64,000 bases of DNA from Mytilisepta virgata (lineage: Eukaryota; Mollusca; Bivalvia; Mytilida; Mytilidae), in NCBI GenBank assembly GCA_028015205.1, contig JAPWFG010000068.1, positions 61,001 to 125,000 of the forward strand, given 5' to 3'. The translations under genes were made by a program, and so were the position numbers. Shown one piece after another: positions 38,216 through 50,262 of this stretch (its first letter is position 1; each line of letters begins with the position of its first letter). Under the pieces are notes generated by a model, which saw only the letters and a program-made list of their open reading frames with translations, was not told the DNA's origin and did not search any database.

Positions 38216-38355
38216 AGAGCTGCTGCAATCAGTAACAATTCTAGAGGAACATTTTTTGGCTAGAAACTGTTCTAAAGCCGATAAAAATGTATTCCAATGC
38301 AAAACTTCTATAAGATAGTGGAAATTTCAAATTTGATAATACTTTTAAAGCATTT

Positions 38356-38473
38356 CAACAGTACCAATCTCTCTGTCTCTCCCTCATTGTATTACTCGTT
38401 CACATCGAACAAAATCAATATATACGACACCCCCCCCCCCCCCCATATACCATGAAATAGTTGGTCGTTGAAG
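38356..38473 (+). repeat. inverted duplicate of 39850-39962
   Basis: Reverse complement of 39850-39962: 'cttcaacgaccaactatttcatgg', 'tatattgattttgttcgatg' and 'ttggtactgttg' are shared. It contains a run of 15 C (38430-38444) where the partner has only six G. Confidence 0.85.
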
Positions 38474-38544
38474 ACAAAAAATCAGTTCACATTTCCATGA
38501 TAGAACGTGACCTATAGATTTTAATTTAACAGCATCGCAAAGCA

Positions 38545-38607
<63 letters not shown>
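38545..38607. repeat. (AT)n(GT)n compound microsatellite
   Basis: A run of AT dinucleotides passes directly into a run of GT dinucleotides. Confidence 0.97.
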
Positions 38608-38608
<1 letters not shown>

Positions 38609-39849
38609 CAAAGAAGCCTATTAATGTTAAGAAGCAAATTGTTTGAAAGTCATCGTACCCATTTAGTCTTGCGAATACTTTATTTTTGTCGTTGTGATAA
38701 ATATTTATATATTTTAATGTTTTAATGTTGACAACGACAAATAAGCAAGGAAAGTAAACTAAAAGAAAATCAGTCCCTTTATCTTATCCAAAATACAACT
38801 TTAAGATTTAATTCTTTACAAAATAATTTCATAAAATGCCGGATTTCCTTATGTCAATGTTAACATGAATTGCACATTTCATTTTTTTACGATTCAGCAA
38901 AAATGCTCCACACTATTGGTACAAAGACAAAATTTTAGCATTATACAAGCTAACATGCTCTTAGTTATGTCAAAACATTTCATATGGTTGTTTAAACATT
39001 TTAACGTAGTTTTGATTGACATGGTATATGCAATTCAGTCTTGTCATATTTTATATGTCGCACACATGTAAAAGCATGACCGAGCACTTCCTTCTGCATG
39101 TTCAGGTGTGCATTCCACACATACAATACAGGTAAATATGACAGGTGTAATACAACCCTCCAGGGGAGGTGAGGTGGTGTGCAGAAATCTGGAAATCTTC
39201 AGAGCGTTAAAAAGGCATAAGAACGAGACAACCAAGACAATATATAGGTGAATATTAACCTCTCAAGTTATATTAAAGCACACTTATATTTAGTATATTC
39301 ATACTATATTTAACTTAAATATCTATGTTTGACCTTGGACAGGGATTCAAATTACTTTGCTTTGTCTTTAATTACTCATGTTTGTTCTTTTCTGTACTGA
39401 TTAGCAATCTTTAACAAGAAAGCCTGGATTGACAATAAAATATGTTCTGCAATAGTCGGCCAGTATAACTAAACGAAAAAAAATATAGCCTACATTTTCC
39501 ATATATACAATCTGCCCGTTAATAATAAGTGGCGAACAAATGAATAAAATAGTATATTCACGAAAATAAAAAACCACAATATAAATTCATGTATATATTG
39601 AAAAAGTGTATCCTATACATGTACAGACTAGCGTGAAGCTAGCACGCAAGGTACAGTCATATTCTATGATAAGAATTTTGTTGTTCTATTAATCATAATT
39701 AGTCAGCTTATAACTCATCAGTAGTGTTCAATGCCAAAAATGTTGAAAACTGTAAGAATATAACATGAATGGTTATGTTAAAGCATAATTTATTTGTAGC
39801 AAACAGAATGGATAATCATTTCCTGTACACAATTATATTTACTATAACT

Positions 39850-39962
39850 CTTCAACGACCAACTATTTCATGGGATATGGGGGGTTCGTATATATTGATT
39901 TTGTTCGATGCGAATTGAGTAATGCAATGAGAGAGAGAGAGAGAGAGAGATTGGTACTGTTG
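39850..39962 (-). repeat. inverted duplicate of 38356-38473
   Basis: Partner arm, about 1.4 kb away. It contains a (GA)n expansion at 39928-39950 where the other arm has a short degenerate 'gagggagagacagagaga' equivalent. Confidence 0.85.
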
Positions 39963-40128
39963 ACAAACATTTTAGTGTTTTTATTACGCTTAGTAATGGT
40001 TGAAGATAGCTGTATTATTATTGTAAGTTAGAAAAAGAAGTGTCTTAAAAGGAAAATAGGAAAAAGGCAGGATAGTTGACATAATTGATATTAATACAAA
40101 TCTATTATATATTTGCTCATCGGATGAG

Positions 40129-40285
40129 AGGCCTGGTATCCAAAATAAATCAAAAATTTTAATACATCATTATATGAAAGGCATACCATATTAGAATGGT
40201 GCACATAGAACTGTATTCTGTTTCAATCACTCAAAAATATCTAATCAGTAGTACTAAATGTAGATAGTCGACACAACGAAGCCAA
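40129..40285 (+). repeat. array-flanking unit, copy 1
   Basis: 'aggcctggtatcc..aataaatcaaaaattttaatac' through 'gtagatagtcga.acaac.aagcc' is repeated almost unchanged at 41961-42116, in both cases directly before a 48-bp minisatellite block. Confidence 0.88.
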
Positions 40286-41886
40286 AAACTGTCAACATGA
40301 CCAACAATTGAGCATACAACCAAAAGCTTTGTGATACTGTCAACATGACTAACAGTTGAGTGTACAACCAAAAACCTTGTCATACTGTCAATATGAGGAA
40401 CAATTTATTATACAACCAAAAGCCTTGTGATACTGTCAAGATGACCAAAAATTAGGTATACAACCAAAAGCCTTGTAATACTGTCAACATGACTAACAGT
40501 TGAGTGTACAACCAAAAGCCTTGTGATACTGTCAACATGACCAACAATTAGGTATACAACCAAAAGCCTTGTGATACTGTCAACATGACCAACAATTAAG
40601 TATACAACCAAAAACCTTGTAATACTGTCAACATGACCAACAATTAGGTATACAACCAAAAGCCTTGTAATACTGTCAACATGACTAGCAGTTGAGTGTA
40701 CAACCAAAAACCTTGTGATACTGTCAATATGACCAACAATTTATTATACAACCGAAAGCCTTGTGATACTGTCAACATGACCAACAATTAAGTATACAAC
40801 CAAAAACCTTGTAATACTGTCAACATGACCAACAATTAAGTATACAGCCAAAAGCCTTGTGATACTGTCAACATGACCAACAATTAAGTATACAACCAAA
40901 AGCCTTGTGATACTGTCAACATGACCAACAATTAAGTATACAACCAAAAACCTTGTAATACTGTCAAAATGACCAACAATTAAGTATACAACCAAAAGCC
41001 TTGTGATACTGTCAACATGACCAACAATTAAGTATACAACCGAAAACCTTAGGATACTGTCAATATGACCAACAATTAGCTTTACAACCAAAAGCCTTGT
41101 GATACTGTCAACATGACCAACAATTTAGTATACAACCACAAGCCTTGTAATAGTGTCAACATGACCAACAATTAGCTATACAACCAAAAACCTTGTAACA
41201 CTGTCAACATGACTAACAATTAAGTATACAACCAAAAGCCTTGTGATACTGTCAACATGACCAACAGTTAAGTATACAACCACAAGCCTTGTGATACTGT
41301 CAACATGACCAACAATTAGCTATACAACCGAAAAACTTGTAATACTGTCAACACGACCAACAATTAGCTATACAACCCAAAACCTTGTAATACTTTCAAC
41401 ATGACCAACAATTAAGTATACAACCAAAAACCTTGTAATACTGTCAAAATGACCAACAATTAAGTATACAACCAAAAGCCTTGTGATACTGTCAACATGA
41501 CCAACAATTAAGTATACAACCGAAAACCTTGGGATACTGTCAATATGACCAACAATTAGCTTTACAACCAAAAGCCTTGTGATACTGTCAACATGACCAA
41601 CAATTTAGTATACAACCACAAGCCTTGTAATAGTGTCAACATGACCAACAATTAGCTATACAACCAAAAACCTTGTAACACTGTCAACATGACTAACAAT
41701 TAAGTATACAACCAAAAGCCTTGTGATACTGTCAACATGACCAACAGTTAAGTATACAACCACAAGCCTTGTGATACTGTCAACATGACCAACAATTAGC
41801 TATACAACCGAAAAACTTGTAATACTGTCAACACGACCAACAATTAGCTATACAACCCAAAACCTTGTAATACTGTCAACATGACA
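40286..41886. repeat. 48-bp minisatellite, block 1, with a 480-bp higher-order repeat
   Basis: The monomer consensus is 'accaacaattaagtatacaa', 'ccaaaagccttgtgatactg' and 'tcaacatg' (48 bp), roughly 33 copies. Segments 40921-41400 and 41401-41880 are each ten monomers long. Line-by-line comparison finds two differences (A/G at 41051/41531 and T/G at 41395/41875). Confidence 0.95.
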
Positions 41887-41960
41887 TGGCATTTTTCCGT
41901 TCTGACTGTTCCTCTGATGAGATTCAACAGAACGGCGTAGTAATTTTGACTATGATGTCA

Positions 41961-42116
41961 GAGGCCTGGTACCCATAATAAATCAAAAATTTTAATACAT
42001 CATTATATGAAAGGGAGAGCGGCATACCATATTAGAATGGTGCATATAGAACTGTATTCCGTTTCATTCACTCAAAAATATCTAATCAGTAGTACTAAAT
42101 GTAGATAGTCGATACA
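41961..42116 (+). repeat. array-flanking unit, copy 2
   Basis: Near-copy of 40129-40285, with a short 'gagagcgg' insertion after 'atgaaagg'. Between block 1 and this copy, 41887-41960 is non-repeat text containing an imperfect inverted repeat (ccgttctga...cagaacgg). Confidence 0.88.
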
Positions 42117-42733
42117 ACAAAGCCAAAAACTGTCAACATAACCAACAATTGAGTATACAACCAAAAGCCTTGTGATACTGTCAACATGACCAACAATTAG
42201 CCATACAACCAAAAACATTGTAATACTGTCACAATGACCAACAATTAGCTATACAACCAAAGGCCTTGTGATACTGTCAACATGACCAGCAATTTAGTAT
42301 ACAACCAAAAACCTTGTGATACTGTCAACATGACCAGCAATTTAGTATACAACCAAACACCTTGTGATACTGTCAACATGACCAGCAATTTAGTATACAA
42401 CCAAAAGCCTCGTGATACTGTCAACATGACCACCAATTAGGTATACAACCAAAAGCCTTGTGATACTGTCAACATGACCAACAATTAAGTATACAACCAA
42501 AAGCCTTGTGATACTGTCAACATGACCAACAATTAAGTATACAACCAAAAGCCTTGTGATACTGTCAATATGACCAACAATTTAGTTTACAACCAAAAAC
42601 CTTGTGATACTGTCAACATGACAAACAATTAGGTATACAACCAAAAACCTTGTGATACTGTCAACATGACAAACAATTAGGTATACAACCAAACACCTTG
42701 GGATACTGTTAATATGACCAACAATTAGGTAAA
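42117..42733. repeat. 48-bp minisatellite, block 2
   Basis: About 13 more monomers of the same family, with more variants carrying 'accagcaatttagta'. The ORFs seen across both blocks are products of a 48-bp (16-codon) unit without stops. Confidence 0.95.
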
Positions 42734-45700
42734 CTGACTCTAAGACTAGAGCTGTGCAAGAAACAGACATCCATTATTTTTAACAGTTTACAATTTTAAT
42801 GCAGTATACAAATCTATGTATCAAGTTTACGCTTCTACATGCATATACTAGCAACTGGGCTTGTCATACAACTTCTTTTCCAAGATAATGTTTTACAGTT
42901 TCAAATACGAGATAAGTAAATGGCCGTGATTATGCATTGTGTACTATGTTAGAGCATAAGTATAATTATTATTATACTACATTAGTTTTTAACAACTGGA
43001 AAAGACAGTTTAGTTTTAATGTCGTGTTTATTTACTACCCAAAACGTTTGAAATTGTATCTGAATGATATCCTGGTTGGAAATTTGAAACATACTGATTT
43101 TACAATGCATATTTAATATACATGCACAAATAACTAATACAACGAAAATGATTCAAAAACAAGCTATGTAAGATTTAAATGAAATACATCCTCTTATTAT
43201 GTTAACTCCCTACAGGTGTAAATCTTGGTGGTCAAATATTGATTTTCAAGAATAGTTTTATAGCTCTTATAGGGGTTAGTCACATCATATTCTCAAATAT
43301 ACATGTATTTTCTTTCCTGTCGAATGCATCGTCATATTTCCCGATTTTTAAATAGATAGTTGCATGGTTAAGTGGGTTTCTATATAATAATCATTCATTA
43401 CAAAACTAAAGGAAATTTATTAGTCATCCCGTTTCAAATATAAAAAAAAAATATTTTAAAAGAAAATAAGAAAAATATATTGTTTATATATACAATGTAT
43501 ATTATATGTATCAGTATTGAAAATAGTTCGTTTTCATTTCGCAAATACAGAATATATTTTGAGTACTAGAATTATGCCGAACCAATTGGTCATCAGTCCA
43601 TAGAGACAATTTTATAAATAGATTACAAATGCTCAGACATGTTAGCATTTAGTATAGTCGAACTTTCACCGCTTATAAGTTCAAATAAAATAACACCTCT
43701 GTATTAATATACACAACACTTACAGTTACTGAGTACATATAATCTGCGACGGGTGGTAGTGGTCAATTATCCTTAATCCCGTTCACTGTCCATCTTAAGC
43801 TAATGTTTATATATATAATACGGTCAAACAGATTAAAATTATTGCCATACCTATAATGAAATCTAATGACCAATAATTTTAAACAGCATTAAGAGGCCAC
43901 ATTTTTGGGGTCAAATCTCGAAATGTTTTGTATTTATTTATTTGACCGTCGTAGTGACAAATTTCACAGTAATGACAATCAGAAATGATTTGTCATCAAC
44001 GACACTTTTGATTCTTTATTGTAGCATAACAGAAGTGTTATCTAGAACTTCATAGTCTGCATTCGAGTGAGACTAAAATAAATAGCCCAAAATGGTAAAA
44101 AAATATCGCTATGAGTCAATTCTATAGAGAACCGGAAATTTTACCAGGTTTATATAGGAAGTGTGCTTTAAGTCCAGGGCTCCAGCCAATTCAAATACAT
44201 GCCATTTGAGGTCAGAGAAATCTCGGAGTGGCCATCTGCATAAAATTAAGAATGCCAGTCTCACCCGCACTATAATACTGACAATGAAAACATTATTTGC
44301 TATTGAATTTAATGCTCTAAATATGCACATTTTAAAAATATTATAATTATGATTGTCAGTATTGCTCAATGCCAAAAGATGTTGAAGGCTAAAAAAAACC
44401 TACTTCACAAAATATTTTAAAATGTTGAAACAGAGCAACACACAAGAAAGATAATTCACAGTTTCCAAACATTTAATAATCTTATGACAATAATTATTTC
44501 ATGGAAATGGCCTGGCGACATTCTCAAGCACTTGCACCTACCAGCAGAGGCAGCGGATTCCACACATTACAAGCAATACATGTGTGATTCTCTGGGTTGC
44601 CAGCACCATTGGATATATCCATGTCAAAAAAAGTCAGATTATCGAAAAATCAGCGATATAAAAAACATCATTAATGATTATAGAAATGAAAAAAAAATAT
44701 ATTTTTAAATATGGTTATTTCGGAAGCAATTATTACTAAGCTACTTAAAGCATCGCCTAGTTGGCAATAAATTGCATTCAGTTTACTTTTTGTTAGGTTC
44801 GCTCGTGACCAAACTTAGCAAAGTTAAAAGCCATTAAAACAATTTGAAAAGTAAATCAATATGTTTCGAGGCAATCCTCCAATTTCTAATTTGTAGAAAT
44901 GAAATCAGTTGGTGTTCAACAAATAATGCCTCAGCAGTGCTAAATGACAAAATTCAAAAAGCCAGAAAAAATAACAACCCAAATATTGTAAAACAGAAAA
45001 ACTACAAAAAAAGTTAAACGTAAAACCAATTTATGTTCTTTTTTTAAACGAACATAAAGCATTTCTTTTCTATACTGGGCTAAATGTTACAATACAGTTT
45101 CCATTGGTACGGCGAGCTAACATTGTCCAGTCACCGAATTTTATTTATGAAATAATATATACAATATTTCAAGTGCTATAAAATGTCAGAGGAAATAGTC
45201 CAAGAAATGCATTCACACTTTCATTAACATTTCCAAAAAAAAAACAGTCTTTCACGTATTATTGCATTTAACATCTGCAATCTACAAAATAATGATATAT
45301 ACTATAGAAAGGAAAAATTATATGTGCCAGGAGACATTTGTTGGGCTCTGTGGAAGCTAGGATATTTGAATGTTTTGATGGATTCGATTACCAACATAGT
45401 GTGATGATTAAATAGCATGAAATGTCGCTTTAAGACATAATTACAATTATGGTTTTGTCTGTGTCTGTTCAAACATGATAACATATACATGTATGTAATC
45501 ATCCGTGATTTTGAAGAGCAAATTACTAGCTGTGTACTGGACAAATGCAAACTCTCGAATGAGTTCTATTCCCGCCTTTGATAACTGTCCCGGGTAGAAA
45601 CTACCCGTCCGTAACACTGAACACTACTCTACTGATTTAGCCATGTACCGAAAAGAAATTTATTTAAGAACAGGGCAATACACGAAGGTCATATTTCCCA

Positions 45701-46200
45701 AAGAATCTTTAACCATTTTTAACAGCATCAACGTGACATTAGCGTCCGAGCTCGTTATAACCTGGAGAATTATAATTCAACTCTGTGGTAGCAATAAACA
45801 CAATCGTGAAAAGAGTGAAAATGTTAATTTAGGGGAAAATGTATAAATGATAACATTTGCTACATTTCAAGTATACTGATTTGTGCAGTCGCATGGCATT
45901 ATTGATTTTGTCACATCCCAAAATAAAATCTACTAATCTTTTCGCATTGTACATTTGTAACTCAAGGTTCCGTGTAATTGTCATTTATTGGAAAAAGATT
46001 ATTTCCTCTCATATACGTATTTTGCAATCGAATTTCTATAAATGATGATAATTAATGATGGTTAAACAAATACAAGTGACACATTTTTACAGATAATCCA
46101 TTTCTGTATTGTCAAGTTCTTAATGTACTATATTTGGTTTGTTTAAAGTCCATTTAACATTATTACACATCGCCCACGAAAATTTGTCTGGTTAAACATG
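42734..46200. other. no gene recognised
   Basis: AT-rich, with scattered short open frames (for example 44484-44708 and 45643-45846) that have no motif, no clear splice context and no codon pattern worth naming. Confidence 0.4.
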
Positions 46201-46205
46201 AGGGG

Positions 46206-46300
46206 GTGGAAAGGGGGGTACCTTTCTCCTTTCTCCCGCCCTTTCTCTCCTTTCTCCCGCCCCCTCTCTCCTTTCTCCCGCCCCTCTGCTTCCATCTCCC
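46206..46300 (+). repeat. polypyrimidine repeat, copy 1
   Basis: Tandem units of 'ctcctttctcccgcccc'-type, almost wholly C and T on the plus strand. The same unit recurs in the same orientation at 50158-50262, so the two tracts bracket the foldback element. Confidence 0.9.
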
Positions 46301-46505
46301 ACCTTAACAACCGTCTTTTTTCAGATCAATCGATTTTAATACAAATTTGAATTAATATATGACCATATAAAGGTGGCATAGGTCTTTATTAAAGCATATA
46401 CTGATTTTACGAACAAGGCCTGCCTCCGACTCGTACGCAAATTAATACACAATGTTGGAATGTTGTCAATGGTGCATTGTGCATGCCCCAATGTCAAGAA
46501 ACTCA

Positions 46506-49500
46506 TTTTTAGCTCACCTGGCCTAAAAGGCCATGTGAGCTTTTCTCATCACTTTGCGTCCGTCGTCGTCTGTCGTCGTCTGTCGTCGTTAACAATTTTT
46601 CAAAAATCTTCTCCTCTGAAACTACTGAATGAATTTCGATAAAACTTAGCATGATTGTTCCTTAGGGTATCCTGACCAAAGTTTATGCTTCGATTTTTGA
46701 TCCGTCGAAAAACATGGCCACTGTTACTAAAAATAGAACATAGGGGTCAAACAACAGTTTTTCGCAAATATCTCAAAAATCATTAGGTTATGGCAAATTC
46801 TGGCAGGTTGAAAGTGTTCAGCATGATGAGAGCTACCTGTGTGCTGATTTTCGTGAAAATCTGTCAACTGATGTTAGAGTTATTGCCCTTTTTTTGATAT
46901 TTTTGGCTTTTTTTATGTTATTATTTCAAAAATATTCTTCTCTGAAACTACCATTCAAAATCAAATGAAACTTGGTAAGATTGTTCCTTAGGGTATCCTG
47001 CACAAAGTTTATGCTTCGATTTTTGATCCGTCGAAAAACATGGCCACTGTTACTAAAAATAGAACATAGGGGTCAAAATGCTGTTTTTTGCTATTTTTTC
47101 CTGAATTATAGAAAGAAAATGAAGATGAAAGCTACTTTCAAGGTAAACATGGTATCCCGAGTTGAATGGTGATGATGAAAGTTTGTTTCGGACGGCCATT
47201 CTTAAAATGGCTGCAATTTTCCCGCCATTTTTACACTTGCTCGGATTTCAACTATATTTGGTATTTAAAGTAAACATGGTATCCTTAGTGTATGGTGATG
47301 ATGAGAATGTTGTATAACAATGATTAAACTTCATAATATGTGAGCTTTTAATTGCCATCACTTGGTGTCCGTCATCATCGTTGTTAACAAATTTTCAAAC
47401 ATCTTCTCCTCTGAAACTACTAGGGGGATTTGGATGACACTTAGCATGATTGTTCCTGCAATATTTCCTTTTCAAGTACAATGTACATGTAATTGAAACT
47501 GTGATACTTCAGAAAAAGAGAGTTCACTTTTTAGATGCCAAAGATGTAAGGTCACATAGGTAACCAGAACAAACTTTCCTGAGGCTTTTAAAGGTTTTTT
47601 CAGCATTTACATGACCTTTAATACTCAGTTTAATTTACAACAAACATTAGTATATTAATTTAGTTTATAGTGCATTGTTTGCCAGGTGAGCGATTCAGGC
47701 TCTTGAGAGCCTCTTGTTGGTATGTATGGTCATGTATGAGGATCATGAAATAAGACATAGTTTTTTTATTGTGTCATCTCTATTTTTCCCTGTCTTCGAG
47801 AACACCTTACTTTGTATGGTCAAGTGGATAACGTAAATATTTTAAGGTGACACGAGAAACGCGTTAAGTACATGTAATATTGTTTAGAGGAGGGAGTGTA
47901 TCTCTCTGACATTGTCAGCATCATTAATGTTTGTTGTAAATTAACCTGAGTATTAAAGGTCATGTAAAATGCTGAAAATACCTTTAAAAGCCTTTCAAGA
48001 ACCTCTGGAAAGAAATGGGCATGAGTTCTCCCTACGCTTGATTAAGATACAGTCATGGTCAATCTGATGATTCACAATACAAAAGACAAGCTTTAATTCG
48101 GCATGAGTTCTCCCTACGCTTGATTAAGATACAGTCATGGTCAATCTGATGATTCACAATACAAAAGACAAGCTTTAATTCATCTTCAAATAAAAGTATA
48201 AATCTTTTGGTCTATATGTTTTCTTCGTTTTAAAAATGTTTGAAAGAAGTTATGTAAAAATTGTGGGTTAAGGCTTTTTATTTTCTATTATGCTTGATCT
48301 TTGATCATATTGACTAAGCTGTTGGTTTTTATCCAATAAACCATACTTAACTCATCTGTCATTTTGTAGAGTTTCATCCAAATCCCCCTAATAGTTTCAG
48401 AGGAGGAGATGTTTGAAAATTTGTTAACAACAATGATGACGGACACCAAGTGATAGCAATTAAAAGCTCACATATTATGAAGTTTAATCATTGTTATACA
48501 ACATTCTCATCATCACCATACACTAAGGATACCATGTTTACTTTAAATACCAAATATTGTTGAAATCCGAGCAAGTGTAAAAAATGGCGAGGAAAATGGC
48601 AGCCAATTAAAAAATGGCCGTCCGAAACAAACTTTCATCATCACCATTCAACTCGGGATACCATGTTTACCTTGAAAGTAGCTTTCATCTTCATTTTCTT
48701 TCTATAATTCAGGAAAAAATAGCAAAAAACAGCATTTTGACCCCTGTGTTCTATTTTTAGTAAGGGCGGACATGTTTTTCGACCAATCAAAAATCCAAGC
48801 ATTAACTTTTTGCAGGATACCCTAAGGAACAATCTTACCAAGTTTCATTTGATTTTGAATAGTAGTTTCAGAGAAGAAGATTTTTGAAATAATAACATAA
48901 AAAAGCCAAAAATGTCAAAAAAGGGCAATAACTCTAACATCAGTTGACAGATTTTCACGAAAATCAACACACAGGTAGCCTTCATGCTGAACACTTTCAA
49001 CCTGCCAGAATTTGCAGTAATCTAATGATTTTTGAGATATTTGGGAAAAAATGTTGTTTGACCCCTATGTTCTATTTTTAGTAACGGTGGCCATGTTTTT
49101 CGACAGATCAACAATCGAAGCACAAACTTTGTGCACGATACCCTAAGGAACAATCATGCTAAGTTTTGTCCAAATCCATTCAGTAGTTTCAGAGAAGAAG
49201 ATTTTTGAAATAATAACATAAAAAAAGCTAAAAATGTCAAAAAAGGACAATAATTCTAACATCAGTTGACAGATTTTCACGAAAATCAGCACACAGGTAG
49301 CTCTCATCATGTTGAACACTTTCAACCTGCCAGAATTTGCCGTAACCTAATGATTTTTGAGATATTTGCGAAAAACTGTTGTTTGACCCCTATGTTCTAT
49401 TTTTAGTAACAACGGCCATGTTTTTCGACGAATCAAAAATCCCCACATCAGTTCTATGCAGGGTAACCCAAGGAACATTCATACCAAGTTTGGTTCTAAT

Positions 49501-49957
49501 TAGTCAAGTAGTTTCAGAGGACACGATTTTTGAAATAGTAACATAAAAGAAAGCCAAAAATGTCAAAAAAAGGCAATAACTCTAACATCAGTTGACAGAT
49601 TTTCACGAAAATCAGCAAACAGGTAGCTCTCATGATGCTGAACACTTTCAACCTGCCAGAATTTGCTGCAACCTAATGATTTTCGAGATATTTGCGAAAA
49701 ACTGTTGTCTGACCCCTATGTTCTATTTTTAGTAACAGCGGCCATGTTTTTCGACTGATCAAAAATCCCCACATCAGTTCTATGCAGGATACCCCAAAGA
49801 ACATTCATACCAAGTGTGGTTCCAATAGGTCAAGTAGTTTCAGAGGAGAAGAGTTTTGAAAAATTGTTAACGACGACGACGACGGACGACGACAGACGAC
49901 GACGGACGCCAAGTGATGGCAATAGCTCACATGGCCTTCGGCCAGGTGAGCTAAAAA
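46506..49957. mobile_element. 3.45-kb foldback (large inverted-repeat) element
   Basis: The outer ends are perfect inverted copies: TTTTTAGCTCACCTGGCC at 46506-46523 and its reverse complement at 49940-49957. Each end folds into a hairpin (46511-46541, loop TAAAA; 49924-49952, loop TTC). The arms match far inwards. The about 325-bp unit family appears inverted in the left arm and direct in the right arm; 46972-47172 and 48641-48841 translate to near-identical 66-residue strings on opposite strands; and 47575-47660 is the inverse of about 47924-48005. The right arm is longer, with extra 325-bp units and an 82-bp duplication. The centre (about 47661-47923) carries an element-end motif at 47682-47716. 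No transposase is present. Confidence 0.8.
48018..48181 (+). repeat. 82-bp perfect tandem duplication
   Basis: 'ggcatgagttctccctacgc' through 'caagctttaattc' occurs at 48018 and again at 48100 with no difference seen. It lies in the right arm of the foldback and is missing from the left. Confidence 0.92.
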
Positions 49958-50157
49958 GGAAAACGTAACGGAGAGATAATTCCGTTTTGAAAGGATGATT
50001 TCTAGAAATGACCCGAAATGGCAAAAATGGTTTGGGAAACATAAATGTTGCCTTTTATCAAAGATTTGTCCATTTATTAGAACTTTTAGTATCCAGTTTT
50101 TTCGTTTTTTAACCTCTTTATTTTTTTTCAACATTAAAGTTCGTCTCCCTTTGATAG

Positions 50158-50262
50158 TTCTCCCTCCTTTCTCCCGCCCTTTCTCTCCTTTCTCCCGCCC
50201 CCTCTCTCCTTTCTCCCGCCCCTTTTCTCCTTTCTCCCGCCCCCTTTCTCCCTGTCTCCCAA
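50158..50262 (+). repeat. polypyrimidine repeat, copy 2
   Basis: Tandem 'ctcctttctcccgcccc'-type units as at 46206-46300. Overlapping Arg/Gly/Glu- or Pro/Ser/Phe-rich open frames are artefacts of the repeat. Confidence 0.9.

Noticed and set aside
40408..42770. Repeated VGHVDSITRLLVVYLI-type minus-strand frames resembling a repeat protein
   Set aside because: The 48-bp unit encodes 16 residues per turn and frames break wherever a monomer varies; no start context, splice site or flanking exon.
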